Made by a program: the position numbers and the translations under genes. Positions 25,038-32,439 of a DNA stretch of 64,000 nucleotides are shown in pieces. Below the pieces are notes generated by a model. The model was given only the letters and a program-made list of their open reading frames with translations. It was not told the origin of the DNA and searched no databases. Numbering within the stretch: the first letter of the stretch is position 1; every line of letters begins with the position of its first letter. The DNA is taken from contig JAAYCI010000085.1 of assembly GCA_012729855.1 (NCBI GenBank), positions 25,403 to 89,402 on the forward strand. Reading direction: 5' to 3'. The stretch comes from Oscillospiraceae bacterium. Lineage in GTDB: Bacteria; Bacillota; Clostridia; Oscillospirales; Ruminococcaceae.

Positions 25038-25103
25038 GCTCTTATAGCTCAGGTGGCAGAGCGCATCCTTGGTAAGGACGTGCTCTCCCAGAGCCATAAG
25101 AGC
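25038..25103 (+). pseudogene. tRNA-Thr-like copy with T-arm replaced by a short hairpin
   Basis: The first 41 nt are identical to the intact tRNA-Thr. The 3' acceptor strand TAAGAGC still pairs with GCTCTTA. Between them the T-arm is missing; instead GCTCT-CCC-AGAGC forms a 5-bp hairpin. The anticodon loop TTGGTAA is kept but its stem has one mismatch. No CCA follows. Probably a decayed tRNA, though the compensated shape is striking. Confidence 0.65.
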
Positions 25104-25104
25104 C

Positions 25105-25214
25105 GATGTATCGAATTTTTTTGCCCTTATTCGGTACATCAACCGCTATCACTCCCAGCCAAAACCGCGCCACACTTCAATTCCGTTTTTTGAGGTTGGC
25201 TGGGGGTGGCGCGG
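25105..25214 (+). other. Structured intergenic region between the two tRNA-Thr copies
   Basis: A 12-bp hairpin (25105-25116 with 25129-25140, T-rich loop) is followed by interleaved complementary pairs: CCCAGCC (25154-25160) with GGCTGGG (25198-25204), and CCGCGCCAC (25165-25173) with GTGGCGCGG (25206-25214). The order A-B-A'-B' permits a pseudoknot or alternative folds. No ORF or known RNA family is recognised. Confidence 0.45.
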
Positions 25215-25263
25215 GTGAAAAATAGAAGTCCAGCCACCAAATTTGTACGCAATATCGTCAAAT

Positions 25264-25339
25264 GCTCTTATAGCTCAGGTGGCAGAGCGCATCCTTGGTA
25301 AGGATGAGGTCTCCAGTTCGAATCTGGATAAGAGCTCCA
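25264..25339 (+). tRNA. tRNA-Thr (GGT)
   Basis: 76-nt cloverleaf: acceptor GCTCTTA/TAAGAGC, D-stem GCTC/GAGC, anticodon stem CATCC/GGATG with loop TTGGTAA (anticodon GGT), T-stem TCCAG/CTGGA with TTCGAAT, discriminator T and CCA. Confidence 0.96.
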
Positions 25340-25374
25340 AAAAACCGCGAAACAGCAATGTTTTCGCGGTTTTT
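25339..25374 (+). terminator. tRNA-Thr terminator
   Basis: AAAACCGCGAAA (25341-25352), 8-nt loop, TTTTCGCGGTTTT (25361-25373): strong stem ending in a T-run. Confidence 0.85.
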
Positions 25375-25440
25375 GCTTTGCGGCATCTTGCGCTTTTTTC
25401 GGCGCGGGTGGCGCGGTTGTAGTTCTGTGCTCCATAAGAA

Positions 25441-26751
25441 TTACCGCGCCCTGCCGGATTTTTTCTTTGTACCCTTCGCCGCTCGGCTGGCCGCGTTTTG
25501 GGCCTTCTTGTTCATGCCCTTGAAGTTGGGGTAATGCGCATTGGCCGGGGCCGGGGTTTGCTCCGGCTCCTTTGTCAAGCCTGTAAACAGTCCATCCAGT
25601 TTGGCGGCTTGCTCATGGGCCGTGCTGTCGAACACATGGGAATAGATTTGCAGGGTGGTTTTCACATCGGCATGGCCGAGGATTTCCGACACCACCTTGG
25701 GCGGCACTTCCTTTTCCAGCATCCGGGTGGCATAAGTATGTCTGAATGTATGGATTCCGAATTTGTCAAGGCCGTATGTCTCGTTGATTTTATCCAGCTC
25801 GGTCTGAATGCGGCGCGGCTCCACCCATGAACCCACCGTGGAGCAGAACACAAGATTGCCATTGTTCCACGCTGAACCGGCCTCCCGCTTCATGGCCTCC
25901 TGCTCCTGTTTGTGCGCTTTCAACACCGGGGCAAAGCTCGGCAGTATAGGCACCTTGCGCGCCCCTGCGTCCGACTTCGGCTCCCCCTCCTGCAAGCTGG
26001 TTTTCTTGGTGTCCATATCCATGATGCGCACCACATTGCGCTTGACGGTTATCTGCATCTTTTTGAAATCGATGCAATCCCATGTGAGGGCGATAATCTC
26101 GCCCCGGCGCATACCTGTGGCAAGCGCGAACACGAACAACGTCTCAAATCGGTTGCCTTTTACGGCCTCCATAAATTGAAGCTGTTCTTCTTCGCTCAAC
26201 ACCCGGATTGGCTTTTGCTTGATGGAGGGGGTTTTCACGCCTTTACAAGGGTTTGTTGTCACAAGCGGCGGGGTCTGCTCCATCGCCGCCGTGTAGGCGC
26301 TGCTGATGATGTTTTTCAGCTTGTTCAGCGTCCACGGCATGAAGCTCTCTTTCTTTTGCAGCTTGTTAATCATGGCCTGTATGTCCACGCTGCGTATCTG
26401 CTGCAAGTACAGCCCGCCCAGCGCCGGCTTGATGTGCTTTTCGATGTTGCGGTAGTAACAGTCCAGCGTCGAGGGGCGCACCGCATGGGGCAGTATTTCG
26501 CTCTGCCACACGTCCAGCCATTCGCTGAAAAGATAGTTGTTTTGAGGGACGTAGTCCGGGTCGGCGGCCAGTTCCTTCTCCCGCTCGATTTTGTCAATCA
26601 GCTTGTCCAGCTTGTCCTTCGCAATCGCGTGGGTTTTGCCGCTGACCTGGCGGTACACCCGCTTGCCGCTGGCGTCCCGATAGTTGACGCGGCCCTCCCA
26701 ACTGCCATTGGGCAGTTTTCTCAAAAAGCCCTCGCCCCTGTCTCTAGCCAT
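25441..26751 (-). CDS. Tyrosine site-specific integrase
   Basis: A 436-aa phage-type recombinase: N-terminal AP2-like arm-binding segment (GEGFLRKLPNGSWEGRVNYRDASGKR), SAM-like core-binding domain (about 75-170), then the catalytic domain with Arg in GMRRGEI, HTFRHTYATRML (HxxR), LGHADVKTTLQIYSH (His and nucleophile Tyr). The catalytic set appears complete. A Lys/Ala-rich tail (KKAQNAASRAAKGTKKKSGRAR) follows. It begins 8 nt before the end of the excisionase-like gene (overlap), with a G-rich ribosome site. The gene points toward tRNA-Thr, typical of an element end. Confidence 0.93.
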   Translation of the reverse strand: MARDRGEGFLRKLPNGSWEGRVNYRDASGKRVYRQVSGKTHAIAKDKLDKLIDKIEREKELAADPDYVPQNNYLFSEWLDVWQSEILPHAVRPSTLDCYYRNIEKHIKPALGGLYLQQIRSVDIQAMINKLQKKESFMPWTLNKLKNIISSAYTAAMEQTPPLVTTNPCKGVKTPSIKQKPIRVLSEEEQLQFMEAVKGNRFETLFVFALATGMRRGEIIALTWDCIDFKKMQITVKRNVVRIMDMDTKKTSLQEGEPKSDAGARKVPILPSFAPVLKAHKQEQEAMKREAGSAWNNGNLVFCSTVGSWVEPRRIQTELDKINETYGLDKFGIHTFRHTYATRMLEKEVPPKVVSEILGHADVKTTLQIYSHVFDSTAHEQAAKLDGLFTGLTKEPEQTPAPANAHYPNFKGMNKKAQNAASRAAKGTKKKSGRAR

Positions 26752-26956
26752 TGGCGGCGTCCCCCCTCCCGGCCTGCTCGCTCACCCAGGCATGGAACAG
26801 GTCGGTGGGTATGACGATGCGCGCCCCCACGCGGATAGCGGGAAAACCCTCTTGCCGAATGAGGTTGTAGGCGCTGTTGCGGCCAATACCCAAAAGCCGC
26901 TGTATATCTTCAACCCGGTAGGAAACCGGCTGTTTCATCGTTATGGATTCCTGCAT
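26744..26956 (-). CDS. Excisionase-like helix-turn-helix protein
   Basis: A 70-aa MerR/Xis-type protein: VSYRVEDIQRLLGIGRNSAYNLIRQEGFPAIRVGARIVIPTDLFHAWV is a helix_turn_helix_17 domain as in Tn916-family Xis. It would bend DNA at the element ends to favour excision. It overlaps the integrase start. ATG 26956 has AAAGGAG close by (4 nt); Met7 is an alternative start. Confidence 0.8.
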   Translation of the reverse strand: MQESITMKQPVSYRVEDIQRLLGIGRNSAYNLIRQEGFPAIRVGARIVIPTDLFHAWVSEQAGRGDAANG

Positions 26957-27345
26957 AACACTCCTTTACTCAAACGGGAATCCACGCCCGATAAAGGTTT
27001 ATCCGGCGTTTTCCCGAATAAACAGATGGTCATGGCTTATCTTTTGGCAACTGGTCGTGGCGCCACATGCTCTCGCATCCCCCTAAACGCGGGCTGCCCC
27101 AGGCTGTAAGGCCGGCAAGGCAGGTGTATCATTATCGGGTTCCGTTTCGCTTTTCAAAGGGGCACCACTCCCTCTTGCTTGCGGGTGGATATCGCTCCCA
27201 CACAGCCCCATTCACCCCCTTTGGCCGTGTGATCGTGGCGTACCTGCAAGCTGGCTTTTCCCGCGCACAGCGCGGGCAGCAAACCCAACGTAAAAGACAA
27301 GCCTATTCGATTTTCAATGTCCCATGAGGGGCTTTTTTTCGTCCC
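26957..27345. other. ICE intergenic stretch between the excisionase and sigma-like genes
   Basis: No convincing gene. A plus-strand reading frame (27067-27327, ends SIFNVP) covers much of it but has no ribosome site and is probably an accidental frame over conserved element DNA. ATGAGGG (27324-27330) and CCCTCAT (27343-27349) can pair around the sigma-like gene stop. Confidence 0.4.
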
Positions 27346-27864
27346 TCATATTAAAGGACACAAATCGTCGAAAAGTTGACCATCCGAAAAAAGTTGACTA
27401 TCTGCAAGCAATTTTTTGAGATTTTTTCGCGCCCGTTTTAGAATGTGGCTCACTGCGGATTTGCTGGTTCCCTCATGCTCTGCAATCTCCCGCATGGTGT
27501 AGCCGGTGAAATAGTAGGCCCGGATAACGCGCTGCTGGGTTTTCGTCAAGGTGGCAATTGCTTCTTGCAAGGCGGCGTTGCGCTCCCGCTCCAGCAACTT
27601 GCTCACTGTGCCGCCGCCCTGCGGCGCCAAGCGCAATTCCGTTTCACCCTCAACATATCCGCCGGGAACAAGGTTGCGCCGGTCTACCCGGCCCTGTGCT
27701 TTCAAACGATTGTCGTCCTTCTTGAGAAAAGCCGCCACATCCTTGCTCACAGAAACATGGATCACTTGCCCGTTGAAAAGCGTGTATTCAACGTCTACCA
27801 GTTTGTTGCCCAAACGCAAACCCCCGTAATCATATTTGGCTTTTGCGACGTTTGATTTCCCCAA
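27346..27864 (-). CDS. Sigma-70 region 4-type factor of the ICE
   Basis: A 172-aa protein whose C-terminal half is a sigma region 4 HTH: ALQEAIATLTKTQQRVIRAYYFTGYTMREIAEHEGTSKSAVSHILKRARKNLKKLL. The N-terminal half (KYDYGGLRLGNKLVDVEYTLFNGQVIHVSVSKDVAAFLKKDDNRL) is typical of the sigma-like ORF of Tn916/Tn1549 elements and has no region 2. It probably steers element transcription. The TTG start at 27864 lies only 2 nt from GGGAGG, so the real start is uncertain. Confidence 0.75.
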   Translation of the reverse strand: MGKSNVAKAKYDYGGLRLGNKLVDVEYTLFNGQVIHVSVSKDVAAFLKKDDNRLKAQGRVDRRNLVPGGYVEGETELRLAPQGGGTVSKLLERERNAALQEAIATLTKTQQRVIRAYYFTGYTMREIAEHEGTSKSAVSHILKRARKNLKKLLADSQLFSDGQLFDDLCPLI

Positions 27865-27956
27865 AACCTCCCTTTGGCAGATTTATCGCAACGCCATAAT
27901 GGGGATTCTAAACGCAAAATCTTTTGTAACGGTTATGATTTACGGCTTTGAATTCG

Positions 27957-28445
27957 TCATCTGCATGGCAGAATGGTGATGTGCAGGATATAAGTGTAGG
28001 TGGTGGTGTCGGTTTCTTCATCGTAATGCTCGATTTCCTCGATGCGATGGGAAAGTTCGGTCATGTCCCAAAACACGGCGCGGATGCGCTCAGCCTTGTC
28101 GGCGTCGATGGTCACAACATCGGCGGCGTTTTCGTCAAACAGCACGGTTTTCACAGCGAACACGGCCAAAATATCCTTCCAGTTGTTGCCGCGCTTGCCC
28201 TCATAGTGAACCTGCAACTCGTCCCACTCGTTTGTATTCTGAATTTCCTTCACGCGGGCGTTAAAATCCTCGGCCAACTCGCGGATGACGACGGAGATGG
28301 GCGCGACGCCCTGCCCGGTGTCCTCTTTGGAAAAGAACAGGCCGAAAGGGGACGCGATCATCATGGCGATGGCGGCAAAAGCAATGAGAACCACCACAAA
28401 TGGGCCAGCCGCCGACGCTATCATGGCAAGCACCTTCACAACCAC
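27957..28445 (-). pseudogene. Truncated ICE transfer membrane gene (Tn916 Orf14 / C40-peptidase type, N-terminal part)
   Basis: Residues 1-40 form a membrane helix (AAGPFVVVLIAFAAIAMMIASPFGLFFSKEDTG), followed by the linker of ICE cell-wall hydrolases (VIRELAEDFNARVKEIQ ... VFWDMTELSHRIEEIEHYDEETDTTTYTYILHITI). The hydrolase domains are absent. After HITI the frame breaks; shifting one base restores family-like ADDEFKAVNHN, so a frameshift plus deletion is likely. The GTG start abuts the dispersed repeat at 28438-28606, so the 5' end is probably lost too. Confidence 0.65.
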
Positions 28446-28606
28446 CCGGGCAAACGGTTTTCAAGACGGCAGGCGAAGCCTGCCAGCACACCCTGCGGGT
28501 GTGCGTTTGACTATATAACGGCAACCAAACCGCCCTTCGGGCAGTTCCGCGCGATTCTCTCGCGCGGCTTCAAAGCCGTCTCGGTTTTGAAGTGGTTTTA
28601 GTATAC
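28438..28606 (+). repeat. Palindrome-rich dispersed repeat, copy A
   Basis: Core 28454-28606. A chain of short hairpins: GGCAGGC-GAA-GCCTGCC, CACACCC-TGC-GGGTGTG, CCGCCC-TTC-GGGC, GCGCG-ATTCTCT-CGCGC, and CTTCAAAGCCG...CGGTTTTGAAG. It is the inverted counterpart of copy B (30746-30897) with about 7 differences in 153 nt by eye. The outer left part seen in copy B is shortened here next to the ICE fragment. Confidence 0.8.
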
Positions 28607-28683
28607 ATGGAGGCAGGGGCGGGTTTTATGGCATGGTAGCTTTTGCCAGCCCTGGGCGCCGGCAAGGCCACTGGCGCACATCA

Positions 28684-28712
28684 TAAAAAACCCCCGCGCA
28701 AAAGCGCGGGGG
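28684..28712 (-). terminator. Flagellin gene terminator
   Basis: On the minus strand CCCCCGCGC-TTTT-GCGCGGGGG followed by TTTTTT. A weaker stem (ATGAG..CGGGC / GCCCG..CTCAT, 28792-28822) lies closer to the stop. The gap 28607-28837 holds nothing else. Confidence 0.85.
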
Positions 28713-28837
28713 CTAAGTACGCGGGGGCTTTTTCTGCCATTATGCTGCCAGCCTGGTGGGCCCTGAGCCGGCGGCGAAGGCTGAAAGTTTTATGAGGGTT
28801 CGGGCCATGCCCGTTCTCATGAAACCGCTGGTAGTGC

Positions 28838-30478
28838 TTAGCGGAGCAGCTGCAGCACGTTCTGCGGCTGCTGGTTGGCCTGTGCCAGCATGGCCTGGGC
28901 GGCCTGGCTCAGCACGTTGTTCTTGGTGAACGCCATCATTTCCTTCGCCATGTCCACGTCGCGGATACGGCTCTCGGCAGCGGTTATGTTCTCGCTGGTC
29001 ACGTTCAGGTTGTTGATGGTGTACTCCAGGCGGTTCTGCAGGGCGCCCAGGTTGCCGCGGTTCACGGAAACCTTCTCAATGGCGGCGTTGATGCGGTCCA
29101 GGGCGCGGGAAGCGCTTTCCTGGGTGGCCATGGAGATGTTCTTGATGCCCAGGCCGGCGGAGCTCATGTCGTCCACGCTCACGGTAATCTTGTTGAAAGC
29201 GGCGGCGGTGTCGCCCACCTGCATGGTCAGGCCGTTGCCCTCGCTCTTTGCTTCCAGCAGGATTCTGGTGTTGGCCACGTCGGCTTTAAGAGCCAAACCG
29301 GTCTTGTTGTTAATGTCGGCCGCAATATGGCTCAGGTCGGTGGCAGCCACATTGGCGCCCGCGATGCTGATGATGTTGACGCCGTCGTTTTCCAACTGGG
29401 CAACCGCATTGGCATAGGTGTCGTCGCCCAACGCGTTGGCATTTACCAGAACAAACTTCTCGCCGTTTACTTCAAAAGTGGCCAGTTCTTCATTGGAAAC
29501 GTTGTTGGTCACTGCGAAGGGAATCAAATCGCCCATGGAAATGTAGCGCTCGGCGTCTTTGGCAACTACGGAAGTGGCGTCGGTGGTGCCGGCCGCATTC
29601 TGGGCAAGAGTTTCCGCTACTCCACCATTTTTCCGCAACTCAATGCCCTTGACAGCCGGGGCGGCGGTGCCGGTTTCGCGGCTGGTGAGGGTAATGCCGG
29701 TGTTGCCGGTGTGGGTTTTGATAATGAAGTCGTCCTGCAGCTTGGTCTTGCGCAGCTGGGCCTCCATGGCCTTGCCAAAGTCTACGTCCGTCACTGTGGC
29801 GGCACTGGCGGAGTTGGCCGCGGTGGAAAGTGCGTGCACGGTGCCGTCGCTTGAAACCATGGTCTTGCCATCTTTGCTGATGGTGAAGGTCTCGGTGAAG
29901 CTGTCACCGTTCTGCAAGCTGACGGTGAACTCATACTTATCCCCGGCCACTGCATCGTTAACAGTGGTAAAGGCGGAGAAAGCGTATTGGCCGGCAATGG
30001 CGGCATCCTCACCGGTACGGACGCCTTCTGTCGTGATGCTCTTCGGGGTGGTGGTGGACAGGCTGCCGTCCAGCAAGGCGATGCCGTTAAAGTTGGTGGC
30101 CTTGGAGATGCGGTCGATCTCGTCCTTCAGGGCCTGGGTCTCGGCTTCAATCTTCTGGCGGTCGGAAGCCTGGATGGTGCCGTTGGCGCTCTGGGTAGCC
30201 AGCTCGACCATACGGTTCAGCATGCCGTGCACTTCCTGCAGCGCGCCCTCAGCGGTTTGAATGAGGCTGGCGCCGTCCTGGGCGTTCATAACAGCACGGT
30301 TCAGGCCGGTGATCTGAGCACGCATTTTTTCGGAAATCGCAAGGCCGGCAGCGTCGTCAGCCGCACGGTTGATGCGATAGCCGCTGGACAGTTTTTCCAG
30401 GTTCTTGCTGAGGTTGGTGTTGTTGATGCCCAGCTGACGATGCGAGTTGATCGCCATAATGTTGTGTTGGATAATCAT
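28838..30478 (-). CDS. fliC: Flagellin
   Basis: A 546-aa filament subunit exported by the flagellar type III system. The conserved N-terminal D0/D1 (MIIQHNIMAINSHRQLGINN, LSSGYRINRAADDAAGLAISEKMR, NAQDGASLIQTAEGALQE) and C-terminal D1/D0 (RDVDMAKEMMAFTKNNVLSQAAQAMLAQANQQPQNVLQLLR) are complete. The middle ~260 residues are the variable surface domain. ATG 30478 follows GGGAGG by 8 nt. It is the only flagellar gene in the window and has its own sigma-D promoter and terminator, all lying between inverted repeats A and B. Codon use looks like its neighbours. Confidence 0.97.
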   Translation of the reverse strand: MIIQHNIMAINSHRQLGINNTNLSKNLEKLSSGYRINRAADDAAGLAISEKMRAQITGLNRAVMNAQDGASLIQTAEGALQEVHGMLNRMVELATQSANGTIQASDRQKIEAETQALKDEIDRISKATNFNGIALLDGSLSTTTPKSITTEGVRTGEDAAIAGQYAFSAFTTVNDAVAGDKYEFTVSLQNGDSFTETFTISKDGKTMVSSDGTVHALSTAANSASAATVTDVDFGKAMEAQLRKTKLQDDFIIKTHTGNTGITLTSRETGTAAPAVKGIELRKNGGVAETLAQNAAGTTDATSVVAKDAERYISMGDLIPFAVTNNVSNEELATFEVNGEKFVLVNANALGDDTYANAVAQLENDGVNIISIAGANVAATDLSHIAADINNKTGLALKADVANTRILLEAKSEGNGLTMQVGDTAAAFNKITVSVDDMSSAGLGIKNISMATQESASRALDRINAAIEKVSVNRGNLGALQNRLEYTINNLNVTSENITAAESRIRDVDMAKEMMAFTKNNVLSQAAQAMLAQANQQPQNVLQLLR

Positions 30479-30612
30479 CTGTAAATCCTCCCTAATTAAT
30501 TGCTCCGGTGGCGTCTTGCCCCGGTTTTTATGCTAACCCGGTCTCAAGCGGGCCCTGCCTGCGCCCGGGTTCACATCCATTTTGTAGTGCCCGTTTGGGC
30601 CGTACACCTGAT

Positions 30613-30639
30613 ATATCGGCTGCCGTGCAGAAAACTTAA
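30613..30639 (-). promoter_or_regulatory. Sigma-D (sigma-28) flagellin promoter
   Basis: Minus-strand GCCGATAT (30613-30620) is an exact sigma-28 -10. TTAAG (30635-30639), about 15 nt upstream, resembles the TAAA-type -35. The leader to the ATG is about 125 nt and has a short GC-rich stem. Confidence 0.75.
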
Positions 30640-30745
30640 CCCCTTTTTGTAGGTGAATGGCGGTCAAATTTTGTTTTTTTACCCCGGCGGCAAAGACCGT
30701 ATTGCCCGGCGCCCGGCGGGGTTTCGCCCAAACCCTATTACAATA

Positions 30746-30924
30746 GTATACTAAAACCACTTCAAAACCGATACGGTTTTGAAGCCGCGCGAGAGAATCG
30801 CGCGGGACCGCCCGAAGGGCGGTTTGGTTACCGTTTATAGTCAAACGCACACCCGCAGGGTGTGCTGGCAGGCTTTGCCTGCCGTCTTGAAAACCGTTTC
30901 GGTTTTCAAGTGGTTTGACTATAT
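30746..30924 (-). repeat. Palindrome-rich dispersed repeat, copy B (inverted relative to A)
   Basis: The most complete copy. Its ends are similar inverted repeats: AAAACCACTTCAAAACCG at 30753-30770, and CGGTTTTCAAGTGGTTT at 30900-30916, the reverse complement of AAACCACTTGAAAACCG. Each end is itself half of a local stem (CTTCAAAACCGATACGGTTTTGAAG type). Internal stems match copy A. The layout suggests a small non-autonomous mobile element or BIME-like repeat. Confidence 0.8.
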
Positions 30925-30926
30925 AT

Positions 30927-30958
30927 AAAAGCCGGGGCAAGCACGCAGCTGCCCCGGC
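30927..30958 (-). terminator. Terminator after the OadA-like gene
   Basis: GCCGGGGCA (30931-30939) and TGCCCCGGC (30950-30958) form a 9-bp stem; the minus strand continues TTTTATATA. It starts 11 nt after the stop. Confidence 0.8.
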
Positions 30959-30968
30959 AGGGCTGGGT

Positions 30969-32369
30969 TTATACAGGCAGGGCTTTGGCGGCGTAGTCCA
31001 CATGCTGGCCGTCCACACCCTGCAGTTTTTCGTTGCGCTTTTCAAAAAACTTGGGCGCCACCTGCGGGAACATGGCGTAGGTCAGCACGTCCTCCGGCTG
31101 CCTGGCCCATTTTTCAGCCTCTTTTGTCAGCTTGTCCAGCTCGGGCGCTATCTTGTCGGCCGGGCGGTAGGTGATAGGCGCGTCGTCGCCCAAAATCTTT
31201 TTGCTGAACGCGGGGTCGATGGGGGCGGGGGTTTTGCCGTAGTCGCCGTGCACCATGGCGCGGAACTCTTTGGTCACCATCTTGTACGGCTCGCCGGTAA
31301 TCACGTTGAACACCGCCTGGCTGCCCACGATTTGGCTGGTGGGGGTAACCAGCGGCGGGTAGCCGCTGTCCTTGCGCACGCGGGGAATCTCGTTCAGCAC
31401 GTCCTCCAGCTGGTCGCCCTTGCCGGCCTCTTTCAGCTGGTTCAGCAGGTTGCTCAGCATGCCGCCGGGCACCTGGTACAGCAAGGTGTTGGCATCCACG
31501 CCCAGCATTTTGGGGTCCAGCTGGCCGCTGGCCAGGTATTTTTCGCGCAATTTGGCAAAATGGGCGCGCACAATATCCAGCTTGTTCAGGTCCAGCCCGG
31601 TGTCATACTCGGTGCCGCGCAGTGCGGCCACCAGGCTTTCGGTGGGCATGTGGCTGGTGCCCAGGGAAAGCGGGCTGATGGCGGTGTCGATGATATCGGC
31701 CCCGGCGCGGATGCCCTCAAAGATGGCCATGGAGGCCATGCCCGAGGTATAGTGGCTGTGGATATCCACCGGGATCTTCACCGAGCTTTTCAGCGCCGAC
31801 ACCAGCTCATAGCAGCTTTCGGGTGTCAGCAGGCCGGCCATGTCCTTGATGCACAGCGAGTCGGCGCCCATGTCCTCCAGGGTTTTGGCGTAGGCGGCAA
31901 AGTAGGCGTTGTCGTGCACGGGGCTCAGCGTATAGGAGATACAGCCCTGCACGTGGGCGTTTTCCTTTTTGCTGGCGCGGATGGCCGTTTCCAGGTTGCG
32001 CGGGTCGTTCAGCGCGTCGAAAATGCGCATGATGTCGATGCCGTTGGCCACGCTCTTCTGCACAAAGTATTCCACCACGTCGTCGCCATAGTGGCGGTAG
32101 CCCAGCATGTTCTGCCCGCGGAACAGCATCTGTAGCTTGGTTTTGGGGCACAGCTTGCGGATGATGCGCAGGCGGTCCCAGGGGTCCTCATCCAAAAAGC
32201 GGATGCAGGAATCAAACGTGGCGCCGCCCCAGCACTCCAGCGAGAAGTAGCCCACCTCATCCATGGCGGGCAGAATGGGAATCATTTCCTCGGTGGTCAT
32301 GCGGGTGGCAATAAGGCTCTGGTGGGCGTCGCGCAGGGCGACCTCGGTAATTTTTACGGGATGTGCCAA
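30969..32369 (-). CDS. oadA: Oxaloacetate decarboxylase alpha / transcarboxylase 5S-type subunit
   Basis: A 466-aa biotin-dependent carboxyltransferase (pyruvate/oxaloacetate side): TIM barrel from ITEVALRDAHQSLIATRM, metal and catalytic segments KDMAGLLTPES and VDIHSHYTSGMA, then the conserved domain (about 300-460). No biotinyl domain is attached; a separate carrier gene lies upstream. With that carrier and the CT-like gene it mirrors transcarboxylase 5S/1.3S/12S, or a soluble part of oxaloacetate decarboxylase, but no membrane OadB is present here. TTG 32369 (then AHPVKI) follows GAGGTG; homologues usually start MAHPVKI. Confidence 0.9.
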   Translation of the reverse strand: MAHPVKITEVALRDAHQSLIATRMTTEEMIPILPAMDEVGYFSLECWGGATFDSCIRFLDEDPWDRLRIIRKLCPKTKLQMLFRGQNMLGYRHYGDDVVEYFVQKSVANGIDIMRIFDALNDPRNLETAIRASKKENAHVQGCISYTLSPVHDNAYFAAYAKTLEDMGADSLCIKDMAGLLTPESCYELVSALKSSVKIPVDIHSHYTSGMASMAIFEGIRAGADIIDTAISPLSLGTSHMPTESLVAALRGTEYDTGLDLNKLDIVRAHFAKLREKYLASGQLDPKMLGVDANTLLYQVPGGMLSNLLNQLKEAGKGDQLEDVLNEIPRVRKDSGYPPLVTPTSQIVGSQAVFNVITGEPYKMVTKEFRAMVHGDYGKTPAPIDPAFSKKILGDDAPITYRPADKIAPELDKLTKEAEKWARQPEDVLTYAMFPQVAPKFFEKRNEKLQGVDGQHVDYAAKALPV

Positions 32370-32439
32370 TTGATCACCTCGTCTATAAAGGTACCACAAA
32401 GCTGTGATGTTTCTATGTGGTTCAGCGGATGTTCAGGTC

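Larger units (their letters stand above)
25441..28445 (-). mobile_element. Remnant of a Tn916/Tn1549-type integrative conjugative element
   Basis: Minus-strand order from the tRNA-Thr outward is integrase, excisionase-like HTH, sigma-like factor and a broken transfer-membrane gene, the arrangement at the integrase end of Tn916/Tn1549-family ICEs. Relaxase, coupling protein, VirB4 and cargo genes are absent and the last gene is cut on both sides, one side at a dispersed repeat. The element can therefore no longer conjugate on its own. Flanking att repeats were not found. Confidence 0.7.

Noticed and set aside
27067..27327. Plus-strand 86-codon frame in the ICE gap
   Set aside because: No ribosome site and opposite to all ICE genes; probably an accidental frame over conserved element DNA.
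28438..30924. Phase-variable promoter inversion controlling flagellin
   Set aside because: The sigma-D promoter lies inside the repeats with the gene, so inversion would not switch expression, and no invertase gene adjoins.
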